NCBI GenBank assembly: GCA_019118365.1
Contig: DWZA01000026.1
Coordinates: 19,013 to 83,012, forward strand
Length of the DNA stretch: 64,000 nucleotides
DNA from: Candidatus Lachnoclostridium stercoravium
GTDB lineage: Bacteria > Bacillota > Clostridia > Lachnospirales > Lachnospiraceae
Reading direction: 5' to 3'
The notes beneath the pieces are model-generated. The model had not been told where the DNA came from and searched no databases. It saw nothing but the letters and a program-made list of their open reading frames with translations. Position numbers and translations under genes: made by a program. Positions 1 to 6,760 of the stretch are shown here, one piece after another. Numbering within the stretch: position 1 is the stretch's first letter; each line of letters opens with the position of its first letter.

Positions 1-1
1 A

Positions 2-175
2 TTGGAAGACAGAGTCCTGGTGGATGGGAAAACCTATCTTACAGGCCATACAAAAGAGTACGTAAAAGCGGCCGTACCCTGCGATATTGGAAAAAAGGGC
101 GGCTTTGTCACCGGAAAGGCGGAGAGATTTCTTACTGACGAGATCCTTCTTCTTACCGGCTGCTCTGCATGTTAA
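2..175 (+). CDS. mtaB: C-terminal end of a tRNA methylthiotransferase, MtaB-like (partial)
   Basis: Only the last 57 codons are in the window; the gene begins upstream. The reading frame starting at base 2 ends at TAA 173-175. The encoded tail (GKTYLTGHTKEYVKAA, then FVTGKAERFLTDEILLL) has the pattern of the C-terminal TRAM RNA-binding domain of radical-SAM methylthiotransferases. MtaB adds the 2-methylthio group to threonylcarbamoyladenosine-37 of tRNAs. I favour MtaB over MiaB because an mtaB-type gene commonly precedes ireB in Lachnospiraceae. The catalytic domain is not visible, so the assignment rests on the tail and on gene order. Confidence 0.6.
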   Translation: MEDRVLVDGKTYLTGHTKEYVKAAVPCDIGKKGGFVTGKAERFLTDEILLLTGCSAC

Positions 176-179
176 ATTA

Positions 180-397
180 GTAATAGTTCAGGACGGCAGA
201 TAGTTCTTGTTTTGTAACAGTTCAGCCGTGTATCTTCCCTCCAGCACAGAATGTGCTGGAGGGAAGCCCTGGATGTCATCCTTATACCAGGATATATGTT
301 AAATCGCTTTTACAAGCAAGCTTGTAACGCTCTTTATCATATATCCTGGCGCACGGCTGAACTGTTACCCGATTTTCCCGCCGTCCTGGGCTGTTAC
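180..397. repeat. Composite hairpin repeat: type B arms enclosing a type A element
   Basis: This fills most of the gap between mtaB and ireB. The outer arms 180-197 (GTAATAGTTCAGGACGGC) and 380-397 (GCCGTCCTGGGCTGTTAC) are inverted repeats with two mismatched pairs. They match the termini of the complete type B element at 48281-48434. The B interior is missing, and a complete type A element (214-368) takes its place. The remaining B-like flanks are short: 198-213 and 369-379. No clear target duplication is seen around the inner element (CTTGTTTT against CCGATTTT). No gene is supported here; a 62-codon ORF across the hairpins has no ribosome site. Confidence 0.85.
214..368 (+). mobile_element. 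Type A hairpin element, complete copy 1 (155 bp)
   Basis: The ends 214-230 and 352-368 are perfect 17-bp inverted repeats (GTAACAGTTCAGCCGTG and its complement). Inside lie a perfect 14-bp-stem hairpin at 234-266 with a 5-nt loop, and a second hairpin with arms 287-298 (CCAGGATATATG) and 338-349. The second hairpin carries an inner palindrome around TTACAAGCAAGCTTGTAA. The copy at 22146-22300 has the same length and differs at only five positions. There is no coding content. The terminal repeats and small size suggest a non-autonomous, MITE-like element; a structured RNA role is also possible. Confidence 0.8.
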
Positions 398-408
398 AAA
401 AATTTCTC

Positions 409-437
409 TTTACGAATGGAAAATTTTGGTTTAGAAT
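409..437 (+). promoter_or_regulatory. Sigma-A-type promoter upstream of ireB
   Basis: TTTACG (409-414), a 17-bp spacer and TAGAAT (432-437) match the vegetative consensus at 4/6 and 5/6. It lies just after the hairpin repeat and about 30 bp before ireB, so ireB-ruvX and following genes can be transcribed independently of mtaB. Confidence 0.6.
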
Positions 438-467
438 GATATAGAACAGTTAAAGGACGTGAGTAAG

Positions 468-731
468 ATGGGCGAAATTCGTGACACACAATATTTTCAG
501 TCAGTTCAGGAAAATAAGATGGATGTAAGCCAGATCCTGGAACAGGTATATGTAGCGCTGACGGAGAAGGGATACAACCCTGTGAACCAGATCGTAGGCT
601 ACATCATGTCCGGGGATCCGACTTATATTACAAGCCATAAGAATGCAAGAAGCCTGATCATGAAGGCGGAACGTGACGAGATCTTGGAAGAGCTGATGGC
701 TGTGTATATTGATACCAGACTGAAAAAGTAA
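468..731 (+). CDS. ireB: IreB family regulatory phosphoprotein
   Basis: This 87-residue protein belongs to the IreB family (formerly UPF0297). In Enterococcus, IreB is a small cytoplasmic phosphoprotein that is a substrate of the Ser/Thr kinase IreK and affects cephalosporin tolerance. The family-typical core is visible: the [11 protein letters not shown] segment, [14 protein letters not shown], and a C-terminal helix rich in acidic residues and ending in basic ones. I chose the ATG at 468 because AAAGGA (452-457) is about 10 nt upstream; the in-frame GTG at 459 would lie only 1 nt from that site. It heads a cluster with ruvX and a DUF1292 gene, a conserved arrangement in Firmicutes. Confidence 0.93.
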   Translation: MGEIRDTQYFQSVQENKMDVSQILEQVYVALTEKGYNPVNQIVGYIMSGDPTYITSHKNARSLIMKAERDEILEELMAVYIDTRLKK

Positions 732-858
732 GAGCAATGGATATGGAAGGCTGCCATTTCCTTTTCACAGTATCCGGCAGGAAGCGCCGCCAGCGCACAC
801 TTTCGGAACCGCGGAGATGGGAGCCTCTAATTTTGATGGAATCGACATTGGTGGTAAT

Positions 859-1302
859 ATGAGGATCATTGGTTTGGATTACGGCTCAAAAACGGTCGGA
901 GTAGCAGTCAGCGATGAACTGGGCCTGACTGCCCAGGGCCTGGAGACGATCACACGGGAAGATGAGAATAAATTGCGCAAGACCCTTCGGAGGATCGAAG
1001 AGCTGGCTGCCGCATATCAGGCGGAAGCCATCGTGCTGGGACTTCCCAAGAATATGAACAATACCTCCGGAGAGCGGGTCCAGCGCTGCGAAGAATTTAA
1101 AGAGATGCTGGAAAGAAGGATCGGCATTCCCGTCCATTTCTGGGACGAACGTCTGACAACTGTAGCTGCAGAAAGGGTTCTGATGGAAAGCGGAGTCCGC
1201 AGGGAAAACAGAAAAGAAGTGATCGATAAAGTGGCGGCCGCCCTGATCCTTCAGGGGTATCTGGACTGGAAAAGCAACGGAGTGGAGAAAAAAGATGACT
1301 GA
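859..1302 (+). CDS. ruvX: Holliday junction resolvase-like RuvX/YqgF (pre-16S rRNA nuclease)
   Basis: A 147-residue YqgF/RuvX family protein with an RNase H-like fold, thought to process the 5' end of 16S rRNA. The first strand [17 protein letters not shown] carries the catalytic Asp, followed by [13 protein letters not shown] and the third acidic motif FWDERLTT. The frame is open upstream to 817, but the ATG at 859 begins exactly where family members begin and has GGTGGT just upstream; the upstream extension has no family similarity. It ends in an 8-nt overlap with the next gene, which suggests coupled translation. Confidence 0.93.
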   Translation: MRIIGLDYGSKTVGVAVSDELGLTAQGLETITREDENKLRKTLRRIEELAAAYQAEAIVLGLPKNMNNTSGERVQRCEEFKEMLERRIGIPVHFWDERLTTVAAERVLMESGVRRENRKEVIDKVAAALILQGYLDWKSNGVEKKDD

Positions 1303-1570
1303 TGAAAAAAAGATTACGATGACTGCCGACAGCGGCGAGTCAGTGGATTTTTATGTTCTGGAGGAAACCAGGATAGGCGGAACAGACTATCTTCTGGTAA
1401 CGGATGAAATGGATGAGGAAGACGGAGAGTGCTATATTTTAAAGGACCTTTCCGGAGCAGAAGACGACCAGGCTGTTTATGAATTTGTAGAAAACGATGA
1501 GGAACTGGACTATTTATATCGGATATTTTCAGAGCTTCTGAACGATGCCGATGTTGAAATAGAAAAATAA
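1295..1570 (+). CDS. DUF1292 domain protein (YrzB-like)
   Basis: A 91-residue, strongly acidic protein of the DUF1292 family. The features seen are a central strand pair ([17 protein letters not shown]), an acidic stretch ([15 protein letters not shown]) and the closing aromatic-acidic helix [15 protein letters not shown]. The function of the family is unknown; it nearly always follows ruvX in Firmicutes. The ATG at 1295 overlaps the end of ruvX. The stop codon at 1568-1570 is followed in the same frame by the remnant of a fur gene, so this gene once probably had an intact regulator as its neighbour. Confidence 0.9.
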   Translation: MTDEKKITMTADSGESVDFYVLEETRIGGTDYLLVTDEMDEEDGECYILKDLSGAEDDQAVYEFVENDEELDYLYRIFSELLNDADVEIEK

Positions 1571-1759
1571 TACCATCGCTGTCATGCCGCCTGTCTGAAT
1601 TGTGAAAAGGCTGTTTCCTTTGGGGACGGGTATACAGGAACAGCCGGAGAAGGCGTAAGAGACAGAACCGGTCATGAAGCGGCGGACCATAAAGTAAAAT
1701 TGTACGGATACTGCAGAAAATGCAGTAAGAAAGGCGAAAGACGGAGAAAAAGAATTTGG
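1571..1759 (+). pseudogene. Remnant of a Fur-family regulator gene (C-terminal metal-binding domain only)
   Basis: In the frame directly after the DUF1292 stop codon, the bases encode HRCHAACLNCEKAVSFGDG, then EGVRDRTGHEAADHKVKLYG and YCRKCSKKGER. This is the pattern of the Fur/PerR C-terminal half: a His-rich strand, the CxxC pair CLNC, the DHKVKLYGYC segment and a second CxxC pair CRKC, which in the family bind the structural zinc. The winged-helix DNA-binding half is absent, there is no plausible start codon, and the frame runs out at a stop inside the rnj start region. Fur-type genes often sit between DUF1292 and ribonuclease J in related genomes. I read this as a deletion remnant. Confidence 0.7.
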
Positions 1760-1769
1760 AGGTATCAGA

Positions 1770-3446
1770 TTGAAAAAACAGAAAACAGAAAATAACAATG
1801 CAAAGGTGAAGATCATCCCCCTTGGAGGGTTGGAACAGATCGGTATGAACATCACTGCGTTCGAGTACGAGGACAGTATCATCGTGGTGGACTGCGGCCT
1901 TGCGTTCCCAAGCGACGACATGCTGGGGATCGATCTTGTGATCCCGGACGTGACATATCTGAAGCAGAACATTAACAAGGTCAAGGGTTTTGTTATCACC
2001 CATGGCCATGAAGACCATATCGGCGCTCTTCCTTACATCCTTCAGCAGGTAAACGTGCCGGTATACGGAACCAAGCTTACGATCGGACTGATCAATAATA
2101 AACTGAAAGAACATAATCTTTTAAAAACCACAAGAAGGAAAGTCGTAAAGCACGGCCAGTCCATTAATCTGGGCTGCTTCCGGATCGAATTTATCAAGAC
2201 GAATCACAGTATCGCCGATGCTTCCGCTCTGGCAATCTTTACGCCGGCGGGCATTATCCTTCACACCGGAGACTTTAAGATCGATTACACGCCTGTATTC
2301 GGCGAACCGGCGGATCTGCAGAGATTTGCAGAGCTTGGAAAGAAAGGCGTGCTGGCGCTGATGTGCGACAGTACCAACGCCATCCGCCCAGGCTTTACTA
2401 TGTCTGAGAGGACCGTAGGAAAGACCTTTGATACGATCTTTAACGAGCACCAGGACAGAAGGATCATCATAGCCACTTTCGCGTCTAATGTGGACCGGGT
2501 GCAGCAGATCATCAATTCCGCCTATAAATACGGCAGGAAAGTAGTCGTAGAAGGGCGCAGCATGGTCAACGTCATCGGCACTGCCAGCGAGCTGGGCTAT
2601 ATCAATATCCCGGATAAGACGCTGATCGACATCGAGCAGCTGAAGAATTACAAGGACGAGCAGACGGTCCTGATCACCACAGGAAGCCAGGGAGAGACGA
2701 TGGCAGCCTTATCCCGTATGGCGGCTTCCCTCCATAAAAAGGTTACGATCAAGCCGGGGGATGTGGTAGTATTAAGCTCCAATCCGATCCCAGGCAATGA
2801 AAAAGCAGTTTCCAAGGTCATCAACGAACTGTCCATGAAGGGAGCGGAAGTGATCTCCCAGGATACCCACGTATCCGGCCATGCCTGCCAGGAAGAGATC
2901 AAGCTGATCTATTCTCTGGTCCATCCGAAATACGCGCTGCCGGTCCACGGGGAATACCGCCATCTGATGGCCCAGAAATCCCTGGCGGAATCCATGGGCA
3001 TCCCCAAAGAAAACGTGGTCATCATGTCTTCCGGAGATGTTGTGGAGATCGGACAGGATTCCTGCGAGACAGTAGGAAGAGTCCAGGCCGGATCGATCCT
3101 GGTTGACGGACTGGGCGTAGGAGACGTTGGGAACATCGTATTGAGAGACAGACAGAACCTGGCGCAGAACGGTATCATCATCATCGTTCTCACTCTGGAA
3201 AAATACAGCGGACAGCTCCTTGCAGGGCCGGATATCGTATCCAGAGGATTCGTATACGTCCGCGAGTCGGAAGACCTTATGGAAGAAGCGAGAAACGTAG
3301 TGGTAGAGGCGGTGGACGACTGCCTGAACCATCATATCAATGACTGGGGTAAGATCAAGAACATCATCCGCGACAGCTTAAGCGATTATCTGTGGAAGAA
3401 GATGAAGAGAAATCCGATGATCCTGCCCATCATTATGGAAGTCTGA
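1770..3446 (+). CDS. rnj: Ribonuclease J
   Basis: A 558-residue metallo-beta-lactamase/beta-CASP nuclease. RNase J has both endonuclease and 5'-3' exonuclease activity and drives mRNA turnover and rRNA maturation. The zinc-binding motif THGHEDHIG is at residues 77-84 (His78, His80, Asp82, His83). Further histidine motifs are TNHS and the beta-CASP segments, and LPVHGEYRHL is the late His motif. The start is TTG at 1770, supported by GGAGG at 1758-1762 with 7 nt spacing; no ATG fits. A Rho-independent terminator follows at 3467. Confidence 0.96.
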   Translation: MKKQKTENNNAKVKIIPLGGLEQIGMNITAFEYEDSIIVVDCGLAFPSDDMLGIDLVIPDVTYLKQNINKVKGFVITHGHEDHIGALPYILQQVNVPVYGTKLTIGLINNKLKEHNLLKTTRRKVVKHGQSINLGCFRIEFIKTNHSIADASALAIFTPAGIILHTGDFKIDYTPVFGEPADLQRFAELGKKGVLALMCDSTNAIRPGFTMSERTVGKTFDTIFNEHQDRRIIIATFASNVDRVQQIINSAYKYGRKVVVEGRSMVNVIGTASELGYINIPDKTLIDIEQLKNYKDEQTVLITTGSQGETMAALSRMAASLHKKVTIKPGDVVVLSSNPIPGNEKAVSKVINELSMKGAEVISQDTHVSGHACQEEIKLIYSLVHPKYALPVHGEYRHLMAQKSLAESMGIPKENVVIMSSGDVVEIGQDSCETVGRVQAGSILVDGLGVGDVGNIVLRDRQNLAQNGIIIIVLTLEKYSGQLLAGPDIVSRGFVYVRESEDLMEEARNVVVEAVDDCLNHHINDWGKIKNIIRDSLSDYLWKKMKRNPMILPIIMEV

Positions 3447-3466
3447 CAGCAGGCGGATCCATGGCA

Positions 3467-3514
3467 AAGATCGTTCCGGATGCAGGAGGAGCTCCGGAAC
3501 GATCTTTGTTTTTG
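3467..3514 (+). terminator. Rho-independent terminator after rnj
   Basis: A perfect 14-bp stem (3467-3480 with 3493-3506, AAGATCGTTCCGGA and its complement) with a 12-nt loop is followed by TGTTTTTG. It closes the mtaB/ireB-rnj block. Confidence 0.88.
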
Positions 3515-3528
3515 ATGGAAGGACTGTG

Positions 3529-3558
3529 TTGATTAAATAGAAGAAAGTAGTTATAATC
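3529..3558 (+). promoter_or_regulatory. Sigma-A-type promoter for the mltG-like/trmR/U32 operon
   Basis: TTGATT (3529-3534), an 18-bp spacer and a perfect TATAAT (3553-3558) lie just after the rnj terminator and about 50 bp before the next start codon. Confidence 0.7.
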
Positions 3559-3606
3559 TATAGATAAACAAAAAAGTGATTGTTACAAGGCATAAAGGAA
3601 TTTGAT

Positions 3607-3996
3607 ATGGGCTATCGAAGAGAAGGAAGCGTGGCGGCAGGCATCCTGGGCCTGGCGGGAAAGATCATCATATATGTGGCAGTAGGATTTTTGCTGTACG
3701 AGGGCGTGACAAAAGGCTACGCCTTCGGCTATGAGGTGTTTTATCCTACGGCAGTGGAAGCGGAACCTGGGACGGACCGGACCGTGACCATAAGCGAAGG
3801 GGAGACGGCTTCCCAGGCGGCTGATCAGCTGGCAGAAGCCGGACTGATAAAAAGCAGATACGTATTTATGGTACAGGCTATTTTCTATGATTATACCATC
3901 TATCCTGGAACCTATGAGCTGAATACGTCGATGACATCAAAAGAGATGCTGGAGCAGCTGAGCACCATGCCGGCAGAAGAAGGAGAAGACGGATGA
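3607..3996 (+). CDS. Short MltG-like membrane protein (lacks the lytic domain)
   Basis: A 129-residue protein with one N-terminal membrane segment (about residues 10-32) and an extracellular part resembling the LysM-like start of MltG (YceG): TVTISEGETASQAADQL, then LIKSRYVFMV and YPGTYELNTSMTSKEMLEQL. Full MltG is an endolytic murein transglycosylase of more than 300 residues; here the catalytic C-terminal part is missing altogether, so cleavage activity is not expected. The ATG at 3607 has AAAGGA 6 nt upstream; the TTG at 3580 lacks a ribosome site. It overlaps trmR by 4 nt (ATGA). In B. subtilis an mltG homologue also sits beside trmR and the trhP genes, so the context is conserved. Confidence 0.75.
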   Translation: MGYRREGSVAAGILGLAGKIIIYVAVGFLLYEGVTKGYAFGYEVFYPTAVEAEPGTDRTVTISEGETASQAADQLAEAGLIKSRYVFMVQAIFYDYTIYPGTYELNTSMTSKEMLEQLSTMPAEEGEDG

Positions 3997-4649
3997 TCGT
4001 AAATGAAAGAATTACCGGATATATCCGCTCCCTGGACCAGGGGGACGGACCTCTTTGCGGCGAGATCGAAAAAAAGGCGCGGGCGGAGGATGTTCCTATC
4101 ATACGGCGGGAAACAGCCGCCCTGTTAAAGGCGATCATAGCGGGAAAGCAGCCGAAAAAGATCCTGGAGGTAGGAACGGCGGTAGGCTATTCCGCCCTGC
4201 TGATGTGCCGCGTCATGCCGGAGGACTGCCATATTACCACCATTGAAAAATATGCGCCGAGGATAGCCGAAGCCAGGAAAAATTTTCAGAAAGCAGGGGA
4301 AGAAGGAAGGATCACTTTGCTGGAAGGAGACGCCACAGACTGGCTGACCTCCCTTTGCCGGGACAATGCGCAGTTCGATCTTATTTTTATGGATGCCGCC
4401 AAAGGGCAGTATCTGCACTGGCTCCCTATGATCCTGGATCTGCTTCCCGCAGGCGGTATCCTTTTTTCTGATAATGTATTCCAGGAAGGGGACATCGCTC
4501 AGTCCCGATTTGCGGTAGAGCGGAGGGACCGGACGATCCATAAGCGGATGCGGGAATATCTTTACGAACTGACCCACCACAGCAGGCTGCAGACTTCCCT
4601 GATCCCCATCGGGGACGGCGCGGCCCTGAGCGTAAAAAAATACAGCTGA
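3993..4649 (+). CDS. trmR: tRNA 5-hydroxyuridine methyltransferase TrmR (O-methyltransferase family)
   Basis: A 218-residue class I SAM-dependent O-methyltransferase of the catechol-OMT-like family. The SAM-binding loop KILEVGTAVGYSALLM, the acidic strand ITTIEKYAPR and the metal-binding DLIFMDAAKGQY are all present. In B. subtilis TrmR (YrrM) methylates 5-hydroxyuridine-34 of tRNAs to 5-methoxyuridine. The next gene here is a U32 protein of the TrhP type, which makes the hydroxyuridine, so the pair probably forms the wobble modification pathway. The assignment depends on this context, since the family also includes small-molecule methyltransferases. Confidence 0.82.
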   Translation: MIVNERITGYIRSLDQGDGPLCGEIEKKARAEDVPIIRRETAALLKAIIAGKQPKKILEVGTAVGYSALLMCRVMPEDCHITTIEKYAPRIAEARKNFQKAGEEGRITLLEGDATDWLTSLCRDNAQFDLIFMDAAKGQYLHWLPMILDLLPAGGILFSDNVFQEGDIAQSRFAVERRDRTIHKRMREYLYELTHHSRLQTSLIPIGDGAALSVKKYS

Positions 4650-4657
4650 ACGATTGC
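4641..4657. repeat. Possible degenerate type A arm at the trmR stop codon
   Basis: TACAGCTGAACGATTGC resembles the right arm of the type A repeat (CACGGCTGAACTGTTAC); the TGA stop of trmR falls within it. The match is imperfect and could be chance. Confidence 0.3.
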
Positions 4658-4682
4658 AGAAATAAAAGGAAAGGAACACTAC

Positions 4683-5909
4683 ATGAGAAAGACGGAATTG
4701 CTGATCCCGGCGGGAAGCCTGGACGTCCTGAAGATAGCGGTGCTCTATGGAGCGGATGCGGTCTATCTGGGCGGAGAAGCTTTTGGCCTGAGAGCAAAAG
4801 CCAGAAATTTTACAAACGAAGAAATCAAAGAGGGGATATCTTTTGCCCATGAAAGAGGAGTAAGAGTTTATATTACGGCCAATATCCTGGCCCATAACGA
4901 CGATCTTGCCGGGGTAAGGGAATATTTTAAAGAGCTTAGGGATATCGGCCCGGACGCCCTGATCATATCGGATCCCGGCGTTTTTGATATCGCGAAAGAG
5001 ATCCTGCCGGATACGGATATCCATATCAGCACCCAGGCCAATAATACGAATTATGGAACCTATCAGTTCTGGCACAGGCTGGGCGCAAAGCGGGTAGTAT
5101 CTGCCAGGGAGCTGTCGTTAAAGGAGATCAAAGAGATCCGCTCCCGCATACCGGACGATATGGAGATCGAAAGCTTCATCCATGGAGCGATGTGCATTTC
5201 CTATTCCGGCCGCTGCCTGTTAAGCAACTTCTTTACAGGAAGGGACGCCAACCAGGGAGCCTGCACTCATCCGTGCCGCTGGAAATATGCCATCGTAGAA
5301 GAAACAAGGCCGGGAGAATATATGCCGGTATATGAAAACGAGAGAGGCACGTTTATCTTTAATTCCAAAGATCTCTGTATGATCGAACATATCCCGGAAC
5401 TGATAGACGCCGGTGTGGACAGCTTCAAGATCGAAGGCAGGATGAAGACGGCTTTGTATGTAGCCACAGTCGCAAGAGCTTACCGGCTGGCGATCGACGC
5501 CTGCATGCGGGATCCGGAGGAATACAGGAAAAATATTGAATGGTACAAAGAAGAGATCGGAAAGTGCACCAACAGGGAATTTACAACAGGCTTTTATTTT
5601 GGAAAGCCCCAGGCAGACTCTCAGATCTATGAGAACAGCACCTATATCACAAATTACGTATATCTGGGAACAGTGGGAGAGATCCGCGAGAGCGGGCTTT
5701 TCCGGCTGGAGCAGAAAAATAAATTCTCCGTTGGAGAGACGATCGAGATCATGAAGCCGTCGGGAGAAAATATCGAAACTGTGGTAGAGGCTATATTTGA
5801 CGAAGAGGGGAATCCCCAGGAGAGCGCGCCTCACGCCCGCCAGATCATTGACGTAAGATCAAGCGTTCTTCCTCAGCCTTTTGATATTCTGAGAAGAAAA
5901 GAAGGATAA
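4683..5909 (+). CDS. U32 peptidase family protein, TrhP-like tRNA uridine hydroxylation enzyme
   Basis: A 408-residue U32 family protein. The signature ESFIHGAMCISYSGRC is at residues 163-178, and cysteines at 171, 178, 194 and 198 are placed to bind an iron-sulfur cluster, as in this family. The N-terminus (LLIPAGSLDVLKIAVLYGAD) is the usual TIM-barrel start. U32 members TrhP1/TrhP2 carry out prephenate-dependent hydroxylation of U34 in tRNA. Adjacency to trmR supports that role; older annotations call it a collagenase-like protease. A second, longer U32 protein is encoded at 35144. Confidence 0.85.
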   Translation: MRKTELLIPAGSLDVLKIAVLYGADAVYLGGEAFGLRAKARNFTNEEIKEGISFAHERGVRVYITANILAHNDDLAGVREYFKELRDIGPDALIISDPGVFDIAKEILPDTDIHISTQANNTNYGTYQFWHRLGAKRVVSARELSLKEIKEIRSRIPDDMEIESFIHGAMCISYSGRCLLSNFFTGRDANQGACTHPCRWKYAIVEETRPGEYMPVYENERGTFIFNSKDLCMIEHIPELIDAGVDSFKIEGRMKTALYVATVARAYRLAIDACMRDPEEYRKNIEWYKEEIGKCTNREFTTGFYFGKPQADSQIYENSTYITNYVYLGTVGEIRESGLFRLEQKNKFSVGETIEIMKPSGENIETVVEAIFDEEGNPQESAPHARQIIDVRSSVLPQPFDILRRKEG

Positions 5910-5928
5910 AAGAAGGGAGGAAAGGCCC

Positions 5929-6699
5929 ATGACCATATTCCTTGCAGTCTGCGGCGCCGTCTGCCTGCTGTATTTTATCGCGATCATGATCTACTCCGGC
6001 ATAGGAACGTCCTTTGCTTTTGTATGGCTTTTTCTGTCCGCAGTGCTTTTTACAGGAGCGGGAGGCTGCAGGTTCGGCCGCATCGCTCCGGGAAAGATCC
6101 CTCTGTGGATGAACGTAGCCGCCGTGACTTTGTTCGGCACAGGAGTCATTATTTTTATCATCGTGGAAATACTTATATTTACAGGGATCACTTCTTCAGA
6201 AGAACCGGATCTGGACTATGTGATCGTTCTGGGAGCGAAAGTGAAAAGAGAAGGGGTCAGCAAATCCCTGCAGATGAGGCTGGACCGGGCCATTGAATAC
6301 GGGGAGAAAAACCCTGGGACCATCTTTGTCCTTTCCGGCGGGAAAGGGCCGGATGAACCGGTCAGCGAGGCGGAAGCCATGAAAGATTATATGGTTTACA
6401 ATGGAATAAAGCGGGAACAGATCATACTGGAAGAACGTTCTTCCAGCACAGTGGAAAACATTGCCTACAGCAGGGTGGCGATCGAAAACGATATGGCTCT
6501 TCACGGGAAGACGGCTCCGGTAAAGATCGGCGTGGTCACCAGCGATTTCCACGTGTTCCGGGCCAGGCAGATCGCGAAAAAATGGGGGATCCCTCATATA
6601 TACGGGATCGCGTCCCGGTCGGACATATGGCTGATGCCTCATTACTGCGTCAGAGAATGCGCCGCTATATTAAAAGACAAGCTGATGGGAAATATGTGA
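5929..6699 (+). CDS. YdcF family membrane protein (DUF218)
   Basis: A 256-residue protein with three predicted N-terminal membrane segments (to about residue 85) followed by a DUF218/YdcF domain: DYVIVLGAKVKREGVS, FVLSGGKG, ERSSSTVENIAYSR and VTSDFHVFRARQIA. The family includes ElyC and SanA of enterobacteria, which act in envelope polysaccharide metabolism; the biochemical activity of most members is unknown. GGGAGG lies about 10 nt upstream of the ATG. It follows the U32 gene after 19 nt, probably in the same operon. Confidence 0.87.
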   Translation: MTIFLAVCGAVCLLYFIAIMIYSGIGTSFAFVWLFLSAVLFTGAGGCRFGRIAPGKIPLWMNVAAVTLFGTGVIIFIIVEILIFTGITSSEEPDLDYVIVLGAKVKREGVSKSLQMRLDRAIEYGEKNPGTIFVLSGGKGPDEPVSEAEAMKDYMVYNGIKREQIILEERSSSTVENIAYSRVAIENDMALHGKTAPVKIGVVTSDFHVFRARQIAKKWGIPHIYGIASRSDIWLMPHYCVRECAAILKDKLMGNM

Positions 6700-6760
6700 G
6701 GACCGCAAGAGCGATCCGATAAAAGGTGAAAAACAGATCTACAGCAGAAAGGTGGACATA

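Noticed and set aside
251..439. 62-codon plus-strand frame across the first repeat
   Set aside because: It runs through hairpin arms of a repeated non-coding element, has no ribosome site and no family likeness.
817..858. N-terminal extension of RuvX
   Set aside because: The conserved family start is at 859 with a ribosome site; the extra 14 codons have none.
1314..2114. 266-codon minus-strand frame opposite DUF1292, the fur remnant and rnj
   Set aside because: Low-complexity product opposite well-supported genes; no start signal.
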